Shown one piece after another: positions 54,575 to 64,000 of a stretch of DNA of 64,000 nucleotides. Made by a program: the position numbers and the translations under genes. Source of the DNA: Lamellibrachia columna (Eukaryota > Annelida > Polychaeta > Sabellida > Siboglinidae); NCBI GenBank assembly GCA_963662155.1, contig OY759266.1:59659010-59723009 (forward strand). The letters are read 5' to 3'. Every line of letters starts with the position of its first letter. Position 1 is the stretch's first letter. The notes under the pieces were generated by a model. The model worked only from the letters and a program-made list of their open reading frames with translations. It had not been told where the DNA came from and ran no database searches.

Positions 54575-57018
54575 GTAAGAACGTGATCGTTGTACCAGCT
54601 TTCTCGTTGTATCCAATGTAGTCAAGTTGTAGCAGCATTCTCGTTGTATCCAATGTAGTCAAGTTGTAGCAGCATTCTCGTTGTATCCAATGTAGTCACG
54701 TTGTAGCAGCATTCTCGTTGTATCCAATGTAGTCAAGTTGTAGCAGCATTCTCGCTGTATCCAATGTAGTCTCGTTGTAGCAGCATTCTCGTTGTATCCA
54801 ATGTAGTCAAGTTGTAGCAGCATTCTCGTTGTATCCAATGTAGTCAAGTTGTAGCAGCATTCTCGCTGTATCCAATGTAGTCAAGTTGTAGCAGCATTCT
54901 CGTTGTATCCAATGTAGTCACGTTGTAGCAGCATTCTCGTTGTATCCAATGTAGTCAAGTTGTAGCAGCATTCTCGCTGTATCTAATGTAGTCTCGTTGT
55001 AGCAGCATTCTCGCTGTATCCAATGTAGTCAAGTTGTAGCAGCATTCTCGTTGTATCCAATGTAGTCAAGTTGTAGCAGCATTCTCGCTGTATCCAATGT
55101 AGTCAAGTTGTAGCAGCATTCTCGTTGTATCCAATGTAGTCACGTTGTAGCAGCATTCTCGCTGTATCCAATGTAGTCAAGTTGTAGCAGCATTCTCGTT
55201 GTATCCAATGTAGTCAAGTTGTAGCAGCATTCTCGTTGTATCCAATGTAGTCACGTTGTAGCAGCATTCTCGTTGTATCCAATGTAGTCAAGTTGTAGCA
55301 GCATTCTCGCTGTATCCAATGTAGTCTCGTTGTAGCAGCATTCTCGCTGTATCCAATGTAGTCAAGTTGTAGCAGCATTCTCGTTGTATCCAATGTAGTC
55401 AAGTTGTAGCAGCATTCTCGCTGTATCCAATGTAGTCAAGTTGTAGCAGCATTCTCGTTGTATCCAATGTAGTCACGTTGTAGCAGCATTCTCGCTGTAT
55501 CCAATGTAGTCAAGTTGTAGCAGCATTCTCGCTGTATCCAATGTAGTCAAGTTGTAGCAGCAGTCTCGTTGTATCCAATGTAGTCACGTTGTAGCAGCAT
55601 TCTCGTTGTATCCAATGTAGTCAAGTTGTAGCAGCATTCTCGTTGTATCCAATGTAGTCAAGTTGTAGCAGCATTCTCGCTGTATCCAATGTAGTCAAGT
55701 TGTAGCAGCATTCTCGCTGTATCCAATGTAGTCAAGTTGTAGCAGCATTCTCGTTGTATCCAATGTAGTCAAGTTGTAGCAGCATTCTCGTTGTATCCAA
55801 TGTAGTCAAGTTGTAGCAGCATTCTCGCTGTATCCAATGTAGTCAAGTTGTAGCAGCATTCTCGCTGTATCCAATGTAGTCAAGTTGTAGCAGCATTCTC
55901 GTTGTATCCAATGTAGTCAAGTTGTAGCAGCATTCTCGCTGTATCCAATGTAGTCAAGTTGTAGCAGCATTCTCGCTGTATCCAATGTAGTCAAGTTGTA
56001 GCAGCATTCTCGCTGTATCCAATGTAGTCAAGTTGCAGCAGCATTCTCGTTGTATCCAATGTAGTCAAGTTGTAGCAGCATTCTCGTTGTATCCAATGTA
56101 GTCAAGTTGTAACAGCATTCTCGTTGTATCCAATGTAGTCAAGTTGTAGCAGCATTCTCGCTGTATCCAATGTAGTCAAGTTGTAGCAGCATTCTCGCTG
56201 TATCCAATGTAGTCAAGTTGTAGCAGCAGTCTCGTTGTATCCAATGTAGTCAAGTTGTAGCAGCATTCTCGTTGTATCCAATGTAGTTAAGTTGTAGCAG
56301 CATTCTCGTTGTATCCAATGTAGTCAAGTTGTAGCAGCATTCTCGCTGTATCCAATGTAGTCAAGTTGTAGCAGCATTCTCGCTGTATCCAATGTAGTCA
56401 AGTTGTAGCAGCATTCTCGTTGTATCCAGTGTAGTCAAGTTGTAGCAGCATTCTCGTTGTATCCAATGTAGTCTCGTTGTAGCAGCATTCTCGTTGCATC
56501 CAATGTAGTCAAGTTGTAGCAGCATTCTCGTTGTATCCAATGTAGTCAAGTTGTAGCAGCATTCTCGTTGTATCCAGTGTAGTCAAGTTGTAGCAGCATT
56601 CTCGTTGTATCCAATATAGTCAAGTTGTAGCAGCATTCTCGTTGTATCCAGTGTAGTCAAGTTGTAGCAGCATTCTCGCTGTATCCAATGTAGTCAAGTT
56701 GTAGCAGCATTCTCGCTGTATCCAATGTAGTCAAGTTGTAGCAGCATTCTCGTTGTATCCAATGTAGTCAAGTTGTAGCAGCATTCTCGTTGTATCCAAT
56801 GTAGTCAAGCTGTAGCAGCATTCTCGTTGTATCCAGTGTAGTCAAGTTGTAGCAGCATTCTCGTTGTATCCAATGTAGTCAAGTTGTAGCAGTATTCTCG
56901 TTGTATCCAGTGTAGTCAAGTTGTAGCAGCATTCTCGCTGTATCCAATGTAGTCTCGTTGTAGCAGCATTCTCGTTGTATCCAATGTAGTCAAGTTGTAG
57001 CAGCATTCTCGTTGTATC
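54575..57018. repeat. 37-bp satellite, left block
   Basis: About 66 units of TTGTAGCAGCATTCTCGTTG plus TATCCAATGTAGTCAAG. Variants (CTG for TTG, TCTCG or TCACG for TCAAG) recur in runs, so higher-order copying occurred. The 37-bp unit cycles through all frames. It is continuous with 61794-64000 apart from the LTR element inserted in it. Confidence 0.97.
57014..57018. repeat. LTR element target duplication, left
   Basis: GTATC, identical to 61794-61798. Both copies come from the GTATCCAATG part of the satellite unit. Confidence 0.85.
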
Positions 57019-57196
57019 TGGTGTGGTCTCCCTATATGTGACACCCCTAGGACTGAACCCCTTATTTGGTTTAAGGTTCACTTCCGGCTTTTGACCTACA
57101 ATTATATCAACAGCTATTCTCAACCGTTCTTACAATAAACCTCTTCTACTTTAGTAATTGTGACTGGTGAGTACTATTGTATCAGAAAATATAACA
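57019..57196 (+). repeat. 5' LTR
   Basis: 178 bp. It has a poly(A) signal AATAAA near 57132. It differs from the 3' LTR only in the GAAAAT/GACAAC stretch near its end. Confidence 0.92.
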
Positions 57197-57302
57197 TGGC
57201 GCAGTCGGCATGCGGTTGTAGCTGAGAGAGAGTATACAATAAAAGCTCTACTCTAGAATTGAGAGGCATAGTCTACGTTGCTCGTAATGAAAATCGCTGA
57301 AA

Positions 57303-60300
57303 ATGGAGACAAGGTCACGCTCAGTTGTTCGCAAAGAACCACAAGAGGGAGCCACGGGTGGCGACGAAACAGTTTGCAGTGTATCGCCAGACGGCGAGTC
57401 CGACACACCTAATTGGTTAGCGACGTTTCTATCGCATCAAGAAGAGCGCGATTTGAAGCGAGAAACATTGGCAAACGAACGTCACGAAACATCGATGCGT
57501 TTATTATGCGAAACGTTCGGTAGACGCATACGAGACATTTCACCACATGCTGAACGCAATGAACCAAACGGAGACACAGCCAATGCAAACGACACGACGC
57601 CCATTCGACCGATTCCGGGGGGGCGACTCGCCAAAGCTCGACCACCAGAACTGATGCCAGCTGATATTTCACTGCGCGATCTGACTTCATGGAGGAGGGC
57701 CTGGGACGATTTCGCCGAATTGGAACAATTGAATCGTTTTACACTGCCTCAACAACGAGCTATGCTACGCACTAGCTTATCTATAGACATGCGTTCGACA
57801 CTGCATCTGGCAATTGGCATCGACAACGACGATGATGTGTCTGTGTCGGAGATTCTGGACCAGATTCACGAGTACGTTCGAGTAAAGAGGAACGTCACGC
57901 TAGACCGCGTGGCTCTTGAGGAGCGCAAACAAGAAGATGGCGAAACCTTCGACCAATTCTACATTGCTTTGCGTGAGATCGCCAACAACGCAGATCTGTG
58001 CCAGACTTGCATCGATGATCGACTTACCACGCGAATTATGTCAGGAATTCGAGATCCAGAAACGAGACGGAAGCTACTTGCACACACACCTCCGCCGTCA
58101 TTGCAGACGACGATCGATCTCTGCAGGAGTGAAGAATCTGCTCGTAAAGACAGCGCGACGCTGGCTAGAGGCGGGAATATCAACACGACAATCGAACACA
58201 TTCGACAGAAAGCGCGACCACGCAATGTCGGCAGAAAGAACGTCCCCGTAACGCACACCCAGAGCTGTGGTTACTGTGGGAAGTCAACTCACGCGTCGCG
58301 AGATGAGTGCCCAGCACGGCACAGTGAATGTGCTAATTGCAAAAGAGTCGGACACTGGGCCAATGCGGACGATAGTTTCATCATCACGGTTCAAGCGACG
58401 CCAGACACGGGCACTGAGGCTTCCGTTGCAGGAATAACTTTCCTCAAACAAATGAAACTAGAAACTGGCAACATGTGTCCCCCTCCTGATGACACTATCA
58501 TAGCAGCAAACGGTACTTCGATTGAATGTATTGGATCTCTGAACATTTACATTCACGTCGCAGGCAAAAGCACTAAAGAGACTGTTCTCATATGCAAACA
58601 ACAACGTGGATTATTGCTAGCCTGGTATGTTTGTCGCGATCTGGGAATTGTACCACACAACTACCCACTGCCAGTCCGTTCGATTACACACGAAATCGCA
58701 GCGGAACCCTCTCTTGTGCCGATAAACAGTCCGCTAGGAGGCACCACTTGCGCTGTCAAGTCATCTCGAACTCGCAAACAACTCATCGAAGAATTTCAAG
58801 ATGTTTTCGACAACACTGACGAATTGAAGACGATGGTGGGCGAACCGATGAAGATTCATCTTCTAGACAACGCTGAACCTTTCGCGATCTCGACAACACG
58901 GACTATTCCTGTTGCATGGCGCGAAGAGGTTAAAGCGAGTCTTGACAACATGACGAGACAATCTATCATCAAACCTTTAGGAGATCATCCTACGAAATGG
59001 TGTCATCCGCTCGTAGTAGTGCCAAAATCACGAGGCGGCGTTCGTCTATGCGTAGACCTTACGCAACTCAACAAACATGTGCGACGACCTATTCATCCGA
59101 TGAAGACGCCGAAAGAAGCCGTTTCGAACATCACGCCAGGGTCGAAATACTTCTCATCACTCGACGCGAAACACGGCTACTGGCAGATCGCACTATCTCC
59201 AGAATGCCAAGAACTGACGACGTTCCTGACACCATGGGGACGCTATCAATTCCTACGCAGCCCGATGGGACTATCTTCGACAGGTGACGAATATTGCAGA
59301 CGCGGTGACATCGCCATCGCCGGTCTGAACAATATTCAAAAAGTCATGGATGACGTCATTGTCTTCGATGAGAACTTTGAACGACATGTTGAACGAGTTC
59401 GTACACTATTACAACGATGCAGAGAACACGGCATCGCCCTGAATGCAGACAAGTTCGTGTTCGCAGAAAACGAGCTGAACTATGTGGGATACAAAGTTAA
59501 CGCAGACGGTGTCACCACAGATCCGGAGAAACTAAAAGCAATCGCAGAGTTCCCGGCGCCCAACTGCTTGACCGAATTGCGGTCATTCATGGGTCTGGTC
59601 AACCAACTTGGTGACTTCACGACGGATATCAGCACGACAGCAGATCCACTACGCGAACTACTGAAATCTCGGAACGACTTCAGATGGACAGAAACGCATA
59701 CTGCAGCGTTTATAGCGACAAAGAAAGCGCTGACATCCGCTCCTTCACTCGCACATTTCGACCCGACGAAATCCACCGCGTTACACACAGATGCTTCACG
59801 ACGAAAAGGCCTGGGCTACGCACTGTTGCAAAAACATGACGAGAAATGGCGACTAGTACAGTGCGGATCGCGATTCCTCACAGACACCGAGAGTCGTTAC
59901 GCCATGGTAGAGCTAGAGCTGCTAGCTGCTACATGGGCGATGAAAAAGTGTCGCATTCAACTACTTGGTATGGAACATTTCGAGCTGGTGGTAGATCACA
60001 AACCACTCGTCACTATACTCGATCGCCACCGTCTAGACGACGTAGATAACGTTCGCCTTCAACGCCTCAAAGAGAAGACATCACTCTTCACGTTCACAAC
60101 GAGATGGACAAAGGGCAAAGACCACTGCATCCCCGATGCGCTGTCACGTGCCCCGGTCTCAGACCCGTCTCCAGACGACCAAGAGGCGGAAGAAGAGGTG
60201 GAGCGTCACGTCAGCGCTGTCACCAGAAACTCATCGAGATTGGCAGTAAAGGGCGACCAAGAAGATCATCTACGCGACCCGATGATTGAGCGATTACGGA

Positions 60301-60434
60301 CGACCGCATCAACTGATGAAAACTACAAATCACTGATCGACAACGTGGAAAGAGGATTTCCGGCGTCCAGAAGTAGTGCTCACGTCAGCATTGCACCGTT
60401 TTTGGAACATTCGAAACGAGTTGTCAGTCGATGA
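57303..60434 (+). CDS. Gag-Pol (Ty3/gypsy), frameshifted before integrase
   Basis: 1043 aa from the ATG at 57303. Gag is about 1-330 and ends in a zinc knuckle ([15 protein letters not shown]) and a second knuckle, [10 protein letters not shown], that has lost its last Cys. Protease motif DTGTEAS follows. The RT has [33 protein letters not shown] and the active site VMDDVIVF in place of the usual FVDD or YVDD. RNase H has [13 protein letters not shown] and VDHKPL. The frame leaves the integrase reading near 60400, where a T run is one base longer than the reading needs. Gag, protease and pol share one frame, so no programmed frameshift is needed. Confidence 0.9.
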   Translation: METRSRSVVRKEPQEGATGGDETVCSVSPDGESDTPNWLATFLSHQEERDLKRETLANERHETSMRLLCETFGRRIRDISPHAERNEPNGDTANANDTTPIRPIPGGRLAKARPPELMPADISLRDLTSWRRAWDDFAELEQLNRFTLPQQRAMLRTSLSIDMRSTLHLAIGIDNDDDVSVSEILDQIHEYVRVKRNVTLDRVALEERKQEDGETFDQFYIALREIANNADLCQTCIDDRLTTRIMSGIRDPETRRKLLAHTPPPSLQTTIDLCRSEESARKDSATLARGGNINTTIEHIRQKARPRNVGRKNVPVTHTQSCGYCGKSTHASRDECPARHSECANCKRVGHWANADDSFIITVQATPDTGTEASVAGITFLKQMKLETGNMCPPPDDTIIAANGTSIECIGSLNIYIHVAGKSTKETVLICKQQRGLLLAWYVCRDLGIVPHNYPLPVRSITHEIAAEPSLVPINSPLGGTTCAVKSSRTRKQLIEEFQDVFDNTDELKTMVGEPMKIHLLDNAEPFAISTTRTIPVAWREEVKASLDNMTRQSIIKPLGDHPTKWCHPLVVVPKSRGGVRLCVDLTQLNKHVRRPIHPMKTPKEAVSNITPGSKYFSSLDAKHGYWQIALSPECQELTTFLTPWGRYQFLRSPMGLSSTGDEYCRRGDIAIAGLNNIQKVMDDVIVFDENFERHVERVRTLLQRCREHGIALNADKFVFAENELNYVGYKVNADGVTTDPEKLKAIAEFPAPNCLTELRSFMGLVNQLGDFTTDISTTADPLRELLKSRNDFRWTETHTAAFIATKKALTSAPSLAHFDPTKSTALHTDASRRKGLGYALLQKHDEKWRLVQCGSRFLTDTESRYAMVELELLAATWAMKKCRIQLLGMEHFELVVDHKPLVTILDRHRLDDVDNVRLQRLKEKTSLFTFTTRWTKGKDHCIPDALSRAPVSDPSPDDQEAEEEVERHVSAVTRNSSRLAVKGDQEDHLRDPMIERLRTTASTDENYKSLIDNVERGFPASRSSAHVSIAPFLEHSKRVVSR

Positions 60435-61548
60435 CGGCATAGTCCTATATGGACCACGCATCATAGTGCCTAAATCAGAACGACGTGAAGTACTCGAGAG
60501 ACTTCATGACTCACACCAAGGCGTCGACAGAACGAAACGTCGCGCTCGACAAAGCGTCTACTGGCCGGGAATCAGCAATGACATTGCGACAACAGTCTCC
60601 AGTTGCGACAAGTGTCAAGAGCGCCTGCCTTCCCAGCAACGCGAACCGATGAGAGCAGAATCTCCACCATCGAGGGCATTTGAAGACGTATCTGCAGACT
60701 TCTTCAACTACAAAGGCCGCGATTACCTCGTATACGTCGATCGCCTATCTGGATGGCCAGCAGTCATTCATTTCCCCAAGGGAACCACAACATCTCGTCA
60801 CACGATCCACGCATGCGCAAGACTCTTCGTAGATCTCAGCATACCAGTACGCTTCAGGTCTGACGGAGGTCCACAGTTCGCGTCGCGTTAATTCCAGCAG
60901 TTCCTGAAACGCTGGGATGTTGTGGCCGCACCGTCTACACCTTATTTCGCGCAATCCAACGGCCACGCCGAATCCGCAGTGAAAGCCGTCAAAAAGCTTA
61001 TTGCTACAACGACCGTGAGAGGCGACTTGGATGACGAAAACTTTCAGCGAGGACTCTTGGAGTATCGTAACACTCCTCGTGTCGGAGGTCTTTCTCCAGC
61101 GCAGATCTTATTCGGACACCCACTACGATCAGCAATGCCTGCACATCGCAAATCCTTCGCGAAAGAATGGCAGCAGACAGCTGATGATTATGACGCACGC
61201 TGTAGCCAATCACACGCACACGTTGAGCAGCGCTACAACGAACACTCTCATGCTTTACCGCCGCTACGGTTGAGTACACATGTCAGAGTACAAAACCCAA
61301 TCTCGAATAGATGGGACAGACAAGGCATCATCATCGGCATTGGGCGACATCGCGACTATCACGTCAAACTTCCCAGTGGCCGAGTCTACTGGAGGAATCA
61401 TCGTTTCCTGAGAACAACGAGATCGTCATCGGACGATGACGACAACGCTGACGACAGCGAATCACATCACGACGACAGCGATGAATCGCAAACCGCGATT
61501 CACAGCGCACCACGTCGAAGTACACGTCGGCGTACTCCCAGAAAATGA
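60402..61548 (+). pseudogene. Integrase part of the LTR element, with one stop
   Basis: It is in the frame one base on from gag-pol. The zinc-binding region is HDSHQGVDRTKRR to SSCDKCQ (HHCC). The catalytic core has Asp in EDVSADFF, Asp in RFRSDGGPQF and Glu in SNGHAESAVK. A TAA at 60889-60891 interrupts it right after the second Asp, and the frame continues beyond. The C-terminus has a small SH3-like part (LSTHVRVQNPISNRWDRQG) and an Asp/Ser-rich end with a basic tail. Frameshift plus stop make this copy non-autonomous. Confidence 0.88.
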
Positions 61549-61615
61549 CTGTCACTTTAAAGTAAAGTCTATAACTCTTACTACAAGACACAGACTTTAA
61601 AAGAAAGGAGGGAAT

Positions 61616-61793
61616 TGGTGTGGTCTCCCTATATGTGACACCCCTAGGACTGAACCCCTTATTTGGTTTAAGGTTCACTTCCGGCTTTTGACCTACAATT
61701 ATATCAACAGCTATTCTCAACCGTTCTTACAATAAACCTCTTCTACTTTAGTAATTGTGACTGGTGAGTACTATTGTATCAGACAACATAACA
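61616..61793 (+). repeat. 3' LTR
   Basis: 178 bp, two differences from the 5' LTR, preceded by a purine tract at about 61598-61614. Confidence 0.92.
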
Positions 61794-64000
61794 GTATCCA
61801 ATGTAGTCTCGTTGTAGCAGCATTCTCGTTGTATCCAATGTAGTCACGTTGTAGCAGCATTCTCGTTGCATCCAATGTAGTCAAGTTGTAGCAGCATTCT
61901 CGTTGTATCCAATGTAGTCTCGTTGTAGCAGCATTCTCGTTGTATCCAATGTAGTCAAGTTGTAGCAGCATTCTCGTTGTATCCAATGTAGTCTCGTTGT
62001 AGCAGCATTCTCGTTGTATCCAATGTAGTCACGTTGTAGCAGCATTCTCGTTGTATCCAATGTAGTCTCGTTGTAGCAGCATTCTCGTTGTACCCAATGT
62101 AGTCAAGTTGTAGCAGAATTCTCGTTGTATCCAGTGTAGTCAAGTTGTAGCAGCATTCTCGTTGTATCCAATGTAGTCAAGTTGTAGCAGCATTCTCGTT
62201 GTATCCAATGTAGTCAAGTTGTAGCAGCATTCTCGCTGTATCCAATATAGTCAAGTTGTAGCAGCATTCTCGTTGTATCCAGTGTAGTCAAGTTGTAGCA
62301 GCATTCTCGTTGTATCCAATGTAGTCTCGTTGTAGCAGCATTCTCGTTGTATCCAATGTAGTCAAGTTGTAGCAGCATTCTCGTTGTATCCAATGTAGTC
62401 TCGTTGTAGCAGCATTCTCGTTGTATCCAATGTAGTCTCGTTGTAGCAGCATTCTCGTTGTATCCAGTGTAGTCAAGTTGTAGCAGCATTCTCGTTGTAT
62501 CCAATGTAGTCAAGTTGTAGCAGCATTCTCGTTGTATCCAATGTAGTCAAGTTGTAGCACCATTCTCGCTGTATCCAATGTAGTCAAGTTGTAGCAGCAT
62601 TCTCGTTGTATCCAGTGTAGTCAAGTTGTAGCAGCATTCTCGTTGTATCCAATGTAGTCAAGTTGTAGCAGCATTCTCGTTGTATCCAATGTAGTCAAGT
62701 TGTAGCAGCATTCTCGTTGTATCCAATGTAGTCAAGTTGTAGCAGCATTCTCGTTGTATCCAATGTAGTCAAGTTGTAGCAGCATTCTCGTTGTATCCAA
62801 TGTAGTCAAGTTGTAGCAGCATTCTCGTTGTATCCAATGTAGTCACGTTGTAGCAGCAGTCTCGTTGTATCCAATGTAGTCAAGTTGTAGCAGCATTCTC
62901 GTTGTATCCAATGTAGTCAAGTTGTAGCAGCATTCTCGTTGTATCCAATGTAATCTCGTTGTAGCAGCATTCTCGTTGTATCCAATGTAGTCAAGTTGTA
63001 GCAGCATTCTCGTTGTATCCAATGTAGTCAAGTTGTAGCAGCATTCTCGTTGTATCCAATGTAGTCTCGTTGTAGCAGCATTCTCGTTGTATCCAATGTA
63101 GTCACGTTGTAGCAGCATTCTCGTTGTATCCAATGTAGTCTCGTTGTAGCAGCATTCTCGTTGTATCCAATGTAGTCAAGTTGTAGCAGCATTCTCGTTG
63201 TATCCAATGTAGTCAAGTTGTAGCAGCATTCTCGTTGTATCCAATGTAGTCTCGTTGTAGCAGCATTCTCGTTGTAGCCAATGTAGTCAAGTTGTAGCAG
63301 CATTCTCGTTGTATCCAATGTAGTCTCGTTGTAGCAGCATTCTCGTTGTATCCAATGTAGTCTCGTTGTAGCAGCATTCTCGTTGTATCCAATGTAGTCA
63401 AGTTGTAGCAGCATTCTCGTTGTATCCAGTGTAGTCAAGTTGTAGCAGCATTCTCGTTGTATCCAGTGTAGCCAAGTTGTAGCAGCATTCTCGTTGTATC
63501 CAATGTAGTCACGTTGTAGCAGCATTCTCGTTGTATCCAATGTAGTCTCGTTGTAGCAGCATTCTCGTTGTATCCAATGTAGTCAAGTTGTAGCAGCATT
63601 CTCGTTGTATCCAATGTAGTCTCGTTGTAGCAGCATTCTCGTTGTATCCAATGTAGTCAAGTTGTAGCAGCATTCTCGTTGTATCCAATGTAGTCAAGTT
63701 GTAGCAGCATTCTCGTTGTATCCAATGTAGTCAAGTTGTAGCAGCATTCTCGTTGTATCCAGTGTAGTCAAGTTGTAGCAGCATTCTCGTTGTATCCAAT
63801 GTAGTCTCGTTGTAGCAGCATTCTCGTTGTATCCAATGTAGTCAAGTTGTAGCAGCATTCTCGTTGTATCCAATGTAGTCTCGTTGTAGCAGCATTCTCG
63901 TTGTATCCAATGTAGTCAAGTTGTAGCAGCATTCTCGTTGTATCCAATGTAGTCAAGTTGTAGCAGCATTCTCGTTGTATCCAATGTAGTCTCGTTGTAG
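61794..64000. repeat. 37-bp satellite, right block (runs off the window)
   Basis: About 60 units of the same unit as 54575-57018. The first unit starts in mid-unit with the target duplication GTATC. The right block is richer in TCTCG variants and in CTCGTTG over CTCGCTG than the left block. Confidence 0.97.

Larger units (their letters stand above)
57019..61793 (+). mobile_element. Ty3/gypsy LTR retrotransposon, young insertion
   Basis: Two 178-bp LTRs (57019-57196 and 61616-61793) begin TGGTGTGG and end ATAACA, and differ at only two positions (near 57190 and 57193). A primer-binding site (TGGCGCAGTCGG) starts at 57197 and a purine tract (AAAGAAAGGAGGGAA) precedes the right LTR. The 5-bp target duplication is GTATC. 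Gag-pol is open up to a one-base insertion, and the integrase has one stop. The near-identical LTRs mark it as the youngest datable insertion in the window. Confidence 0.96.

Noticed and set aside
54575..64000. CRISPR-like regular repeat
   Set aside because: There are no unique spacers. The 37-bp units abut directly in a eukaryotic satellite.

Overview
The window is eukaryotic, AT-rich, repeat-dense DNA from an animal, most likely a marine invertebrate (mollusc or other lophotrochozoan; this is inferred from gene and repeat style and is not proven). Host genes have ordinary GT-AG introns. I can assemble two: a secreted short-chain collagen C4-like protein (40174-42825, + strand, four exons, 283 aa) and a C2H2 zinc-finger protein (48138-50857, - strand, three exons, 616 aa). 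A tandem segmental duplication has left a decayed copy of both at 878-6704 (copy A); copy B starts near 35038. The rest is mobile DNA and tandem repeats.

The centre is a nest. A Ty3/gypsy-like retroelement on the - strand (gag, protease, RT, RNase H and integrase pieces at 32660-30598, 12692-11666 and 7763-6822) was split twice. A CR1-type LINE (7764-11665, + strand, long open ORF2) sits in it. A complete 17.9-kb Polinton/Maverick (12699-30591) sits inside its RT gene. The Polinton has 212/213-bp terminal inverted repeats and a perfect 6-bp target duplication (TTCGAC).

The Polinton core (13.2-24.6 kb, all on the - strand, packed with tiny gaps or overlaps) reads, from low to high coordinate: adenain-like protease, double-jelly-roll major capsid protein, basic core-like protein, minor capsid protein, small membrane protein, DDE integrase with chromodomain, two related small membrane ORFs, two conserved Polinton proteins, packaging ATPase, and protein-primed family B DNA polymerase. 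All are open, so the copy is recent or under constraint. By family knowledge, the polymerase replicates the linear element, the ATPase, capsid proteins and protease make virions, and the integrase inserts it.

The Polinton accessory region (24.6-30.3 kb) is the most unusual part. It has a NADAR (ADP-ribose N-glycosidase) domain fused to an RPA70-type zinc OB-fold, a second ORF with no ATG that can be joined to the NADAR exon by in-phase splice signals, an acidic protein with an in-phase donor facing four tandem homologous alternative last exons, and a divergent spliced + strand gene with its own TATA box and two GATA sites. I propose a compact alternative-splicing locus that swaps C-terminal modules.

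Right of the Polinton lie a decayed L2/CR1-like LINE (32661-34990), a decayed second CR1 copy (35557-37230), other retroelement scraps, a Tc1/mariner scrap, a 54-bp minisatellite (46455-47818), a decayed + strand LINE whose RT motif has been amplified into a 36-bp minisatellite, and a long 37-bp satellite (54575-64000). The satellite is interrupted by a young Ty3/gypsy element (57019-61793) with two 178-bp LTRs, a 5-bp target duplication, one frameshift and one stop.
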